The notes under the pieces were generated by a model. It searched no databases and was not told the DNA's origin. It worked only from the letters and a program-made list of their open reading frames with translations. Source: Phaseolus vulgaris (lineage: Eukaryota > Streptophyta > Magnoliopsida > Fabales > Fabaceae). From it: a stretch of DNA of 64,000 bases. The stretch is taken from positions 44,900,291 through 44,964,290 of the forward strand of contig NC_023756.2 of the NCBI RefSeq assembly GCF_000499845.2, read 5' to 3'. The first letter of the stretch is position 1, and each line of letters starts with the position of its first letter. The translations under genes and the position numbers were made by a program. This document shows, one piece after another, positions 36,331-47,665 of this stretch.

Positions 36331-37270
36331 TTGTTTTTTATGAATAAATTCTAAATTAGATAACTTATCTGCACATGTATTTTCTTCACGAAAAATATAA
36401 GTAACCTTAAACCTAATTTTTTCACAATAATTAAGACAAGTATTTCATCGATTACGAAATATTTACGGAACATTAATCTTATTAATAAACGTAGGACAAA
36501 TAAAAAAAAATCAAAGTAAAAAATAGAAAGTATAAGATTTTGTAATAAGCCACATGTTTTGCAGTCTTGTTTTCTGGTAAGAAGGAATCTTCTCCTCTCT
36601 TCTTCAAATTATTGATGTGCCCACACAACAATACTTTTTATAATTGAAATAATAACTTATTGTCACTATTGACCCTTTTCAGAAAATAAAAATAAACTTG
36701 TCTTATGGAAGGCTTATTCACTTGTTGTTTTTGGCTTCTGGCTCTATCTTATGGAAGTGCTTATCCAAGCAAATATATTGTCCTATTTAAATCTTCTCCA
36801 TTATAAAAATACACTCAAAAGATTCCCAAGTTTTAAAATAAGAGATTAGTATAGTTGGAGTACATGGACTTTTAAGTCAATTTATAATGATACTGAAAAT
36901 TTTATATTCATTTTAAAATCAATTAATAATATATAAATAATTAAGTTTAAAATCTTACAAAAACCCATTCATAAAGTAAAATTTTATAATAATTTATATA
37001 CTATGATTTGCCTTTATTTTATTTGACTTATTTCTAACAGTGTAAAATAAAAACATCAATTTTTTTTTTGCAAAAACAACCTATTTGGATGCTTTTGCCA
37101 ATTGAAATACCATCATTAATGTTTTGCTCAACTACGTTTAATCTATGGGATGAGAATTCATGTTCATGACTAGTTTTTTAAGGCAAATTGAGATATAGAT
37201 TGATCATAAAAACACAACTGTTATATTCTTATCCAAAAATACCATTTTTTAATATATAAGTATACTATTA
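36331..37270. other. AT-rich intergenic DNA
   Basis: No gene or bounded repeat is recognised. Confidence 0.5.
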
Positions 37271-37646
37271 TTATTACAAGAAAATCCTAAAATAAAAATT
37301 AATTTAAAAAAAATAATAATTAGTTGTTATAATGATTAAATTAGAAATCATTTGAGAAACTAAAAAAAATGTTTCTAAATTAATTTATATTATTGTTAAA
37401 TAGTTTCTAAATTTGTATCTAATTAACTACTAAGATTTTAACTACGGATTATTTAGAGTATAAATTTAATAGCAAAATCTTGGTTGCTAATTAGATACAA
37501 ATTTAGAAATCATTTAACAATAATATAAACTAATTTAGAAACCAAAATTTTTTTTAGTCTATAAAATAGTCTCTAATTTAGTCACTATATCAAGTAACTA
37601 TTTTTTATATCTAAAATTAATTTTTATTTCATGATTTTTTTTAGTG
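37271..37646. mobile_element. Family A foldback element, copy 5
   Basis: The left end TTATTACAAGAAAATCCTAAA is a mutated CACTACAAGAAAATC; the right end reads TTTCATGATTTTTTTTAGTG. The halves are complementary around TTATTTAGAGTATAAATTTA. Confidence 0.7.
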
Positions 37647-39696
37647 TATACCGTTATTTACCGAAATAACATTTGAAACAACATAACTAATAATCTCAAA
37701 CAAAATATCTAAAAAATAAAAAAAATAATTAAGAATAATTTAAATCCCATGTATTTTTATTTCATTCGAAGGAGTATTATTTAAAGGTAAAAAAAATGTG
37801 GGAGAAAACTTAAACCAATTAATGTTTTAACATATTCCATCAATTTGGTAAAAAAAAAAAAAAACTTACGTAATAGCAACGTAAACAATATGCAAGATGC
37901 TTAACATTGAATAAGCTTTTCAGCACAAGACAAAACAATGACAGAAGAATATTCTTCAGAAATGTTTCTATTAATTTTCTTCCACTACCACAATTTTTAA
38001 CGTAGCCACCATAGTTATTGATAAAATTAGCCACAATTTTTTCTATTAATATATTTGTTCCTATGGTTTTTACCAGAATTTTAAATTAGAGACTGAAATG
38101 ACCAGTACTGAGATTTATATAATAATTTATGAGATTAAAACAATTGTTTGACTTCAGTTCTACACTGGATAAAAATTAACCTGAGTGAGAAAGTAAAAAT
38201 TATATAAAATATACTCTATTTTTGTTATAATTTGTGTTGTGTAAAAAAAATATAAGTTTTCAAATATGTTTCATTTTACCCTTTTCAATGTAATATTAAT
38301 TATTATTTTTTTATTTATACTCCAGATGATGAAATGAAAAGACTATAGATAAAGTTTGTTTTATAGATTGACTTATGTAAAAAAAAATAAAACAATATTT
38401 GTTATGACAATGGTAAAATAGATGCGTTTATGTATTAGATTTTTTATTTTTATTATTTATATATAATTATTTTTAATATTAAAAATTAAATAAACAATAT
38501 TATTATTTGTACATTTATATTAAATATATAATTTGTACTGTTATATTTAATAAAAACATAAATATATAGACCAATACACCATATATGATTAAAGTTTATA
38601 TGATGTCACCATGTTTATGAAATAATAAACATTATTTTTATTTAAACAAATAAAATCGTATTCACAAGTATATATCTATAGCATTAAGAAGATTTTAGCC
38701 TTAATTATTAAATTAGATAAATAGTAATTAAAATATTAAATTTATTTATTATTATAATTTAATAATATTTAAAATATATAAATAGACATAAATTTATAAC
38801 AAAATTAAAAGATGTGGATACACATAATAAATTAATTTGATTTTTCCTTTAAAAGTATAACAAAGTTACTGTGATAGGATGTTTTGTCGTTTTAATAAAT
38901 ACACTTTCTAATTTAAATTAATTAAGATAATCATGACTAATATCTATTAATTAAATTATAAAAAAAAATAACTTGTCAGTGATCATGGATCATATCTAAA
39001 CATGAAAATTAATGTACAAATATTTGGACACATTCGTTAATTCCAAATTAATCACGTGAAAGAAAATATATATAACATTGTAAATAATATATTTTTCTTA
39101 TACGTTGATTTCCAACAATAACACCATTTTGATGTATATTGATGTTCATTTGTTATTATAAACATAATGGCAGCAAAGTAAAAGAAAATATTTATTTTAA
39201 AAGCAAAGTATATTTTCAAAATAATTAATTATAGATATATAAAATTAAGAGAATTGCTTCCTTCTTATACAAATATATTAATAGTATATAGAAAAATAAT
39301 AATATTTATAAATATAGTTATTAATGAAAGAGATATACGGAATTATTTATAATATTTAATACGTCTTTCTGAACTTTTAATACTTATAAATATAATTATC
39401 AATATATAAATATTAATATTATATATTTCTATAAATATTAATAATTTATAGTTATTGAAAATTCGTATATATAATGAAATTACTTCCTGTACAAATAATA
39501 TATATACCCGTATGAATTTCTAATTTCTGAAACAAAGTTACTAAAACAAATAATCTATTGATTTGTACTTTAAATAAAAATATTAATTTAAGAAGTAAAA
39601 AATTAACACTTTTCACAATAAATGTTTACATTTTCGTATTTTTATATAGATTTTTTTTTTTAAAATGAAGTATTATTTTTTTTTTAAGTGAAACCT
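37647..39696. other. Very AT-rich intergenic DNA
   Basis: No coding sequence or bounded repeat is recognised; long homopolymer-like A and T stretches dominate. Confidence 0.5.
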
Positions 39697-40570
39697 ATGA
39701 AGCTCGGACACTCCTCTTAAATGACATGTCGGTGTTCGATATCGGACACCTATAGGACAAATATCCGTGAATTGTCCATTTTAAAAAGTATTTATTAGAT
39801 TTCTGACAATTCTAGTACAGTTCTAACACAATTTTAAAAAGAAAAAATACATTAATTTTCTAAAAACTCAAACTTTATTGTATAAATTGTTATTATGATT
39901 ATAAAAATAAAAAACAAATCCTTGTGAACCAGTCATGAAAAACATTTTTCTGCTCCAAAAAATAATCTGGAACATACTTGTGCACATAATCTTTATTGTC
40001 AATTTATATAATTCATAATTATATAATATATAGATCTGTGTCTCCATGTCATACATTTTAGAGATTTTACGTATTTTCGTGTTTGTGTTTGTGTCGTATA
40101 AGTGTCTGTGCTACATAGATTGAAATATGAAGCTCAGACACTCCTCTTAAATGGCGTGTCGGTGTTCGATAGTATCGAACACCGACACTCGTATGACACA
40201 TGTAGGACACGTATCCGTGAAGTGTCAAATTCAAAATGTATTTGTTAGATTTCTGACAATTCTAATATGGTTCTAACACAATTTTAAAAAGGAAAAATAC
40301 ATTAATTTTCTAAAAACTCAAACTTTATTGTACAAAATTGTTATTATGATTATAAAAATAATAAACAAATCTTTGTGAACCAGTCATGAAAAACATTTTT
40401 ATGCTCCAAAAAATAATCTGGAACATACTTGTGCACATAATCTTTATTGTCAATTTATATAATTCATAATTATATAATATATAGATTTGTGTCCCCGTGT
40501 TCTACATTTTAAAGATATTACGTATCTTCGTGTCCGTGTTCTATCAGTGTCAGTATCTGTGCTACATATT
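39697..40570. repeat. Two-copy tandem repeat, 430 bp period
   Basis: ATGAAGCTCGGACACTCCTC at 39697 recurs as ATGAAGCTCAGACACTCCTC at 40127. The copies stay in register through GATTTCTGACAATTCTA, ATTAATTTTCTAAAAACTCA, AACCAGTCATGAAAAACATT and a terminal block rich in GTGTC/GTCCGTGT. The copies are very similar, so the duplication is recent. No protein is encoded; the GACAC/GTGTC-rich ends suggest a transposon-derived unit of unknown class. Confidence 0.85.
40156..40188. repeat. Perfect 33 bp palindrome in repeat copy 2
   Basis: GTGTCGGTGTTCGATA and its exact reverse complement are separated by a single G. Copy 1 of the tandem repeat has only TCGGTGTTCGATATCGGACACC at the equivalent place (39729-39750), so the palindrome differs between copies. 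Confidence 0.9.
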
Positions 40571-41021
40571 GAAACCCTTTCTTCCCAACCCATCACTAAG
40601 CCCTAGCAAGAATTAGATATATAAACATTTATCGGTTGTTTATTATTGGAAGTTACAACATTCAATTTTAATATTTAAGTTACTAAAAAAATATACGTTA
40701 TTTGTATACACATCATTGTTAAAATTGGATTGCTAAACACATACAATTCACTTAATTTTTTTTTGTAACATAGGTATGAAATTAAAAAAAAGGAATATAA
40801 AAGAATGAGAGAAAAAAAATAGGAGTAGTGATATTAAATAAAATGAATCTATTAAAATTTTTCATCCCACATTATTCATAGAATTCAAATTACCTTATAT
40901 CTTCACATCCTTATCACTTTGAAAATTACGGAATAATTAAAATAAAATAAAATATTAATATAAAAATAAAATAAATTGTGTGTATCAAAAACGTTTTAAT
41001 GATAAATACTTTTTATATACA

Positions 41022-41677
41022 CTAATGGAAACACAGGGCAATAGGGCTTGTACATCTGCTTTTTTATTTTTATCATGTATATATAGTTATGTTTAATATT
41101 AAAAATTAAATAAAAGATGTCAATTAAATTAAATAATAAGATGAGATAAAAACTATAATTCTTAAGAGAAATGAAGATATGAAAAAATATTATTTCACGT
41201 GGTAAGAATGTTTTCACATCTAATAAACGGTTTCATATTTAATAAACTGTCTCGTTCGACGTTTGAAAAACTACTCTATATTTATGAACAATATATTAGT
41301 TGTATTTTTAAAAAAGTAGTTTTCAATTAATTATAAAAATAATTAGTTATTTAGTAAATATTTAAAAAAAGGAAATGACTGAAATATAAAAAAAAACACC
41401 CCCTACACCTCTCTCTCAATTCAAAACTGTTGGAGATCTCACATCGACTATAGATAAGGACATTTCATAATATATAAATGGGTGCAAACCTCACCCTTAT
41501 ATGAGCCGGTTTTATGGGATTGAGTTAGGCTTAAAGTCCACTTCGTAACCGCTCAAGTATACAAAATGTTTTAGAAAAAATAGGAAATAACGTAATGTCT
41601 ATGATAATGAAGTATATAAGGATAAAATAGAAAAAGAATCAAAAGCGGTTAGAGGAAGTGGAATCCCTTTGTATATA
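41022..41677 (-). mobile_element. Helitron-like non-autonomous element (A)
   Basis: Read on the minus strand, the 3' end is GCAGATGTACAAGCCCTATT, then GCCCTGTGTTTCCATTAG, with T following, compatible with a Helitron CTRR-type end mutated to TTAG. The 5' part (TATATACAAAGGGATTCC, then CTATTTTATCCTTATATA and CATAGACATTACGTTATTTC) matches the start of the repeat unit at 5088-5200 and 6265-6330. There is no Rep/helicase frame. It contains a nested LTR insertion at 41428-41555. The Helitron call is an inference from the ends. Confidence 0.45.
41428..41555 (+). mobile_element. Solo LTR (TRIM-like), 128 bp, nested in the Helitron-like element
   Basis: It runs from TGTTGGAGATCTCACATCGA to CGTAACCGCTCA and contains TATATAAATGGG (TATA-like) and GCCGGTTTTATGGGATTGAG. 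This matches the short LTR type common in legumes (TRIM-sized). The neighbouring element B has the uninterrupted sequence AAAACTGTCATGTATACAAA at 41917-41936, which shows the insertion point. No unambiguous 5 bp target duplication was found. Confidence 0.6.
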
Positions 41678-41961
41678 CTAGCGGAAATACCAGAGCTATT
41701 GCGCCTGTGCATTTGCTTTTTTATTTTTATCGTTTATATATAGTTATATTTAATAAACGGTCTCATCACGTTTAACAAATTATTCTATATTTACGAACAA
41801 TATATTAATTTTTTTTCTAATTAATTATAAAAATAATTAGTTATTTAGTAAATATTTTAAAAAAAGAAATGATTGAAATATCTAAAAATATCATTCATCC
41901 ACGTCTCTTTCAATCCAAAAACTGTCATGTATACAAAATATTTATAAAAAAAAATAGGAAA
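41678..41961 (-). mobile_element. Helitron-like element (B), 5'-truncated
   Basis: On the minus strand the 3' end reads GCAAATGCACAGGCGCAATA, then GCTCTGGTATTTCCGCTAG (CTAG end), abutting element A. Its body matches element A on both sides of A's LTR insertion; the match ends near 41961. Confidence 0.45.
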
Positions 41962-42068
41962 TAACACAATAAATACACTATCGATTAGCATGTCTGTATT
42001 TTAACTATTCATTACGTAAAAATAAAAATAAAAATAAAAAAAATAAAAAAAAATAAAAATAAAATAAA

Positions 42069-42092
42069 ATATATATATATATATATATATAT
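42069..42092. repeat. (AT)n microsatellite
   Basis: About 24 bp of AT dinucleotides. Confidence 0.85.
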
Positions 42093-42647
42093 CCAACTTT
42101 CAGTTATTCAATAAATTTTTCGAATTAATAGATTTTTAACAAATTTACGATTTTACTTTTGTATAAAATCTTAAATCAATCCTTATTTATCAACCTAATA
42201 TATTTGGTACAATTTATCATCATTATCTTAATTATTTTTAAAGAATTGTCATCTTAATAAATTTCCAAGGAATCATAATCTTAACTACTTAATAAAAGAT
42301 ATTTAAGATTATTTTTTTTACCGGAAAAGATATTTAAGATAATAAGGTATTTATCTAAAATATCTTAAAGAACCATGATCTTAATTAATCCTCATTGGTT
42401 GGTCATTAAACACAATAAACATTAACGTTTTTATCTTTGAGGAAGGTGAAGATATAAGAAAGTATTTTAAATTGAAGAAGATAATATATAAAATTATCAA
42501 ATTGAGGATAAAAAGTTAAAGGCTGGCTACATTTAATCACGTGGAGAAATAAATAAATAAAAGTAAACAAAATCTGCTGAAGCAAGTGAATATGCATATC
42601 CAATGCAATATTTTAGTTATTAATTATTATTATTATTATTCAGAATA
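42093..42647. other. Upstream intergenic region of MKK copy 1
   Basis: AT-rich, no gene seen; a short TTATTATTATTATT run precedes the promoter box at 42648. Confidence 0.45.
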
Positions 42648-42660
42648 GTGGGCCCCACTC
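42648..42660 (+). promoter_or_regulatory. GTGGGCCCCACTC box, TCP-type site, MKK copy 1 promoter
   Basis: It contains GTGGGCCC and GGCCCCAC, which fit the class II (GTGGNCCC) and class I (GGNCCCAC) TCP consensus sites. It lies 147 bp before the start codon. The paralogue has GTGGGTCCCACTC at the comparable place. Confidence 0.4.
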
Positions 42661-42714
42661 CCATATCCACCCTCTTTCCTTCAAAACCATCACTATCTAT
42701 TACCACTCACTTCC

Positions 42715-42720
42715 TATAAA
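42715..42720 (+). promoter_or_regulatory. TATA box of MKK copy 1
   Basis: TATAAA in the context CACTTCCTATAAAACTCTC, 80 bp before the ATG, leaving a leader of about 50 nt. Confidence 0.6.
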
Positions 42721-42794
42721 ACTCTCACACCATTCACACCTCACTTTACTTTTTTTCTTCCAAGTATTTGCTTCCTCTGCCACCAACCACCGTG

Positions 42795-43748
42795 ATGGCA
42801 CTAGTCCGCCACCGCCGACAACCCAATCTCCGCCTCCCCCTCCCGGAGTCCTCAGAGCGCCGCCCCCGCTTCCCGCTCCCCCTCCCTCCCACCGCCCCCA
42901 AACCCGCCGGCGGAGACGCAATCACCGCCGCCGACCTCGAGAACCTCGCCGTGCTCGGCCACGGCAACGGCGGCACAGTCTACAAGGTCCGCCACAAGAC
43001 CACCTCCGCCACCTACGCGCTCAAAATCATCCACAGCAACGCCGACGCCACCACGCGCCGCCGCGCGTTCGCGGAAAGCTCCATCCTCCGCCGCGCCACC
43101 GACTGCCCCCGCGTCGTCCGCTTCCACGGCTGCTTCGAAAAGCCCTCCGGCGACGTGGCCATCGTCATGGAGTACATGGACGGCGGCTCCCTCGAAACCG
43201 CCCTCACCACCAGCGGCACGTTCTCCGAGAAGCGACTCGCCGCGGTGGCGCGTGATATCCTGGAGGGCCTCGCGTGCCTCCACGCGCGCAACATCGCGCA
43301 CCGCGACATAAAACCTGCGAACATCCTCGTAAACTCACAGGGAGAAGTTAAGATTGCAGACTTTGGAGTCAGCAAACTCATGTGTCGCGCGCTCGAAGCG
43401 TGCAAGTCCTATGTTGGCACGTGCGCCTACATGAGTCCCGAACGGTTCGACCCGGAAGCATCTGGCGGCAACTACAATGGTTTTGCGGCGGATATATGGA
43501 GTCTGGGTTTGACCCTTTTTGAACTCTACGTGGGTCACTTCCCATTTCTTGAAACGGGTCAACGACCCGATTGGGCTACCCTTATATGCGCTATTTGCTA
43601 CGGTGACCCTCCCAGCCTCCCGGAGACCGCGTCAGCGGAGTTTCGCAGCTTCGTCGAATCCTGCCTCAAGAAGGAGTCCGGTGATAGGTGGACGGCAGCA
43701 CAACTCTTGACCCACCCGTTTGTGTGCAAGGACCCGGAAACTCACTAA
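42795..43748 (+). CDS. MKK9: MAP kinase kinase, group D (MKK7/MKK9 type), intronless copy
   Basis: A 317-residue protein kinase in one exon, starting MALVRHRRQPNLRLPLP; the frame opens at a TTG at 42768, but the ATG at 42795 fits MKK9. The N-terminus is a MAPK docking motif (basic residues, then LRLPLP). The kinase domain has the glycine loop GHGNGGTVYKV (55-65), K77, HRDIKPAN (169-176, catalytic D171), DFG (189-191) and MSPE. By family knowledge such kinases phosphorylate MPK3/MPK6-type MAP kinases in ethylene, stress and senescence signalling. In the activation loop, RALEACKSYVGT puts Ala199 where relatives have the first Ser/Thr of the S/T-x5-S/T motif; Ser205 remains. The 5' half is very GC- and CpG-rich, unlike the surrounding DNA. 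The gene is tail-to-tail with a paralogue at 49738-51420. MKK7 versus MKK9 is not settled. Confidence 0.95.
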   Translation: MALVRHRRQPNLRLPLPESSERRPRFPLPLPPTAPKPAGGDAITAADLENLAVLGHGNGGTVYKVRHKTTSATYALKIIHSNADATTRRRAFAESSILRRATDCPRVVRFHGCFEKPSGDVAIVMEYMDGGSLETALTTSGTFSEKRLAAVARDILEGLACLHARNIAHRDIKPANILVNSQGEVKIADFGVSKLMCRALEACKSYVGTCAYMSPERFDPEASGGNYNGFAADIWSLGLTLFELYVGHFPFLETGQRPDWATLICAICYGDPPSLPETASAEFRSFVESCLKKESGDRWTAAQLLTHPFVCKDPETH

Positions 43749-44326
43749 GTGGGTTGACCCGGATAATTTTACTTTGCTTTATCTTGGAATATCCTTTTTG
43801 AGACTATGTGTATATTCACCGGATTCTATTTTTTTTAGTTTAAGGAGAATCATTCTCCTTTGTAAATTATGTTCACAAATGATAAAAAAATTCATAATAG
43901 ATATGATTTTTTCCTTCAATTTTTTCATTGTCCAATCATCCATCATATTCAAGAGCAAGAGCTTGGATACATTAGTAATGAATTTGTTTTAGTTTCTCTA
44001 TTAATTAAAGTTTAATTTTTTTAGAAAATATCATGCTATATATTTTGTGTAGAAGAAAAATAAATATTTGTCATGAATGATGATTAAAGGTGTGTGAAGA
44101 AAAAGAAATTGAAATGTGAAATTAGTGAAAGAAATTGGAATGAGGTGCATGAATATGGAAGAAGAATCTTTAGTTTTTTAGCACTTAGTTGTCATCACAT
44201 TAGCAAGTTGAGCAATGAGCACTACCTTCGCTCATCATGCCTATCGTCATTTTATTTGTTTTATTTGTAACTTTTTGTTTCCACCCATCTCACGTGTCTT
44301 GTATTGTTTTGTGGAAAAAAAAAATT
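43749..44326. other. 3' flank of MKK copy 1
   Basis: Likely 3' untranslated region followed by AT-rich DNA; no gene is seen. Confidence 0.45.
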
Positions 44327-45130
44327 AAAGACACGTGTTTCTAACATAATTTAATAATAATATTTTAATTTAAACAAATATTATAAAAGAAAAGAAAAAA
44401 ATAATAATTAAAAACGGAATATAATAATTAAATATTATAGACAGTAATTAATACAAAGTATTTTAAAAGGGAATTTATATAATTAAATATTGTAGATGAG
44501 TAATTAAAGTAAAGTATTTAAAAGAATTTATTATATTTTAATTCAAATACCGAAACAGACCTCCATAATTAAAAAGAAAGTTTTAATTTTTCATAACTCA
44601 ATAAATTATTATTTAATATTCTATAATTCTTTTAATTTATAACAAAACGAAACAAACATTTTTTTAAATGAGAAAAAACTCGTAAAAATGAACGATGATG
44701 AAACTAGAAAGATCTTAACAAAAAAAAAATGTACGTGACACGTGTTTCCAACACAACAAAACATATGTTTTATAAAAATATTAATTTTAAATATTGAAAT
44801 ATACTTTAATATATAATATACCTGACATTTATCTAACTCAACCAATTATCATTTAATATTTAAAAAAATCAATTTTTAATAAAACTAAACAAATAATAAT
44901 AATTAAAAAGGAAATATAATAATTAAATATTGTACAAAGTATTTAAAAAGAAATTTATATAATTAAATAGTGTAGATGAGGAATTGATGTAAAGTATTTA
45001 AAAGAAATTATTATTTTTTAATTCAAATACGGAAAACAGACCTCAAATTTTAATTTTTTATAACTCAATAAATTATCGTAGGATTCTTTTAATTTATAAT
45101 AAAATCAAACAATCATTTCATAAATGAGTA
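44327..45130. repeat. Diverged tandem duplication, about 480 bp period
   Basis: GACACGTGTTTCTAACA (44330) and GACACGTGTTTCCAACA (44737), TATATAATTAAATATTGTAGATGAG and its partner near 44956, and TTTTAATTCAAATAC at 44536 and 45016 occur in the same order. Spacing is about 480 bp, shorter at the left because of an indel. There is no coding sequence. Confidence 0.65.
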
Positions 45131-45615
45131 ATAAAAATACTAATAATAATTTAAAACATAATAAAGTAAAACTATTAAATATTGTAAAACGAATTCAAAA
45201 TATTAAAAATAAATTTATTATTTTTCAAATTCAAATGTACATCTAGTCTTAAATTAAAGAGATAAGAAAGCGGTTATTTAGTGGCATTAGTAAATTCGAT
45301 AGTCACATTTATAAATCGCATTTACGAATGTGTTTAGTTTCTTTTCTTTTTCGTTGTTGCTTTAGTTTCTTATCATTTTCCAAAGAACAAGGTCATTGTT
45401 TTAGCATTTCTTTTGATCTCTTGGTGCATCTATGTCATACTTCTTCACATTCTTAGTATTTCATCCAATGAAACCCCAGAAAATGCAAACAAATTTTTTT
45501 CAATGAAAAGCAAATATATGACTGAGCAAGGCGGCAACAACGACAAGGAAGACACAGTAGAAAGTCAACAAAAGCATTCTCAATAAAATAGTGACCTTAA
45601 CAATGACATAAGACA
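45131..45615. other. Intergenic DNA
   Basis: No gene is seen. Confidence 0.45.
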
Positions 45616-45728
45616 AAACATAAGAGAAAAAACATAAGGGAAACCGAAAGCGTACAAAACATAAGAGAAACGAAAAACCATAAGAGAAACGGAAAATGTA
45701 CAAAAACATAAGAGAAACGAAAAACGTA
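45616..45728. repeat. A-rich tandem array of ACATAAGAGAAACGAAAA units
   Basis: Five imperfect copies of an ACATAAGAGAAA core with variable spacers (CGAAAAACC, CGGAAAATGTACAAAA). A 69-codon minus-strand frame across it is a by-product of the repeat. Confidence 0.7.
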
Positions 45729-46871
45729 TATGAGATCCAATTAAACTGAAAATATTTTTTTTTTTAATTTTAGTAAAAATAGTTTGGTAACTATTTTATT
45801 TATTTAACATTTATTAATCTAATAGTAATGATAGCAACAAGTAATGGCTTGTAATATATTAATGTTGGTGGCACTAAAGTCATGGTGATAGTGACAATAT
45901 AGTTAGTAGTTACAATAGCATTCATGATGATAATAGTGGTATCAACGGATATGGTAGTGGTACAAATAATAATAATAATGATAAAAGATTATTATCACAT
46001 GACCATGTTGTTGTTTTTTTAAAACCAAAATCATATTAACAATTATTTTCATTTTTAAAATGAATATAAACATATTTATAAATTGAGTTAAAAATCGTTT
46101 TCAATTTGTACCAAATGTGGGTTGAAAATAAAAAACAAAATATTACATCCACTTTAAATAAATCCGAAACTAGTAGAATTCTTGAATATGACAAATTCTC
46201 CATATAGCCCCAGTATGCTTATATTTTTTTTAAAAATTCTAACAATACCTTTAACTAAAGCACAAATTAAAATTAATAAAACGTTTAATCTACATTAAAT
46301 TTTGTTAATAAAAATATATATAAATAAAAAAACATAAAAAACTCATCAAGTAAATTTTCTTAAAAAAAAACTAAGTTAGTAAAATGTTATGTTTAAATTG
46401 ATTCCTTTTTATTTTAAAATTTTTGCTTGATGTTGTTTATTTTTAAATGTTAAGAAAAGTTTAATAAAAATATTGATTTATTTTAGTTAATTTGTCTCAT
46501 AAAAATATAAGTTAATAATGATTAAATTATTATTTTTTAAATAATGAAAAAACTGAATGGAGTAAAACATAAATATATTTAAAATATATGTTTACTTTTA
46601 TTATTAGTTTGAGCGAAAACAACATATTTTTTTTAATAAAGTTAATCATTATAAAAAAAATTAGCAAAAAGAAATATTAATGATTGAAGAAAAACAATAT
46701 GAGTCTTTACAACATCGTCATCAGTTGTCTAATTCGAATGTGATTTTGTCTTGGTTTGTGTTGCGTTTATTGTTAGGACTAATGTTCTATGGATGCTTTG
46801 TAATCAATGAAATACTTGTCATGCGTGTGCTTTTAAGTTGGCTAATTTAGAATTTATTCATAGAGAATAAT
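45729..46871. other. AT-rich intergenic DNA
   Basis: No gene or bounded repeat is recognised. Confidence 0.45.
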
Positions 46872-47095
46872 TTTATTGGTATAACTATTATGTTCTTATA
46901 ATTCTTTATGAATAGGTATAGTCTACCAATGTATCGTTTTTGTTAACATATGAGTTTTGGCCTAATTCCCCATATTTTTGTATTTTTTTTTCTTTTTTTG
47001 ATAATATTTTTTTTTCATGTGATGACAGATGATTGTTGTTACTTAAAGTGTCAGTTTAACTGAAATGTCAAGTTGAATAGTGATGCATTTTTATA
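46872..47095 (-). repeat. Family B dispersed repeat, copy 3
   Basis: It is the reverse complement of copies 1 and 2: ATTGGTATAA, AATTCTTTATGAATAGGTAT, TCTACCAATGTATCGTTTTT, GTTAACATATGAGTTTTGG, GATGACAGATGATTGTTGTT and GAATAGTGATGCATTTTTAT. Confidence 0.7.
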
Positions 47096-47620
47096 AAAAA
47101 AAAGTCGTCATTAGTCCCTTCTAAGCAATAATGTTTAGAGCACGTATAAATGATTAGATAACAACCATTAGAAGATACCGTAAAAAAAAGAAGACATTCA
47201 AGACATGTATATTATGAAACAAAATTTGAATTTGTTAAATTTTTTACTCTTCAAACTCGACTCTCAACCTCTCATGTAACCAATCCACACTGAACTGGAT
47301 TCTTCTGTTCATGCTTATCTGATATTTCGTTGTCACTCTTATCGCCATTTTTGTTGCCTCTGTCACAATCACATTGCCTCAATTTCTGCTACAACTCCGT
47401 TTATGTTCACACTCAAAATTAATATTTTATTTTTAAATATTCTAATTTTAGTTATTATTTAGTTTAAAATTATTTATATAAATAATTAGTTTTATTATAC
47501 TGTATTTGAAATATAATGTATTATATTGTAATTGGGTAATTGTTATATGTTGAACGTCTTGGTATTTAGGTCAGGAATAATCTCAACAATATATATTGTG
47601 TTTTATAATGTATTATGTTT

Positions 47621-47665
<45 letters not shown>

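Noticed and set aside
42700..43562. Minus-strand open frames of 73-149 codons across MKK copy 1
   Set aside because: They result from the GC-rich coding sequence read backwards; glycine/alanine-rich, with no domain.
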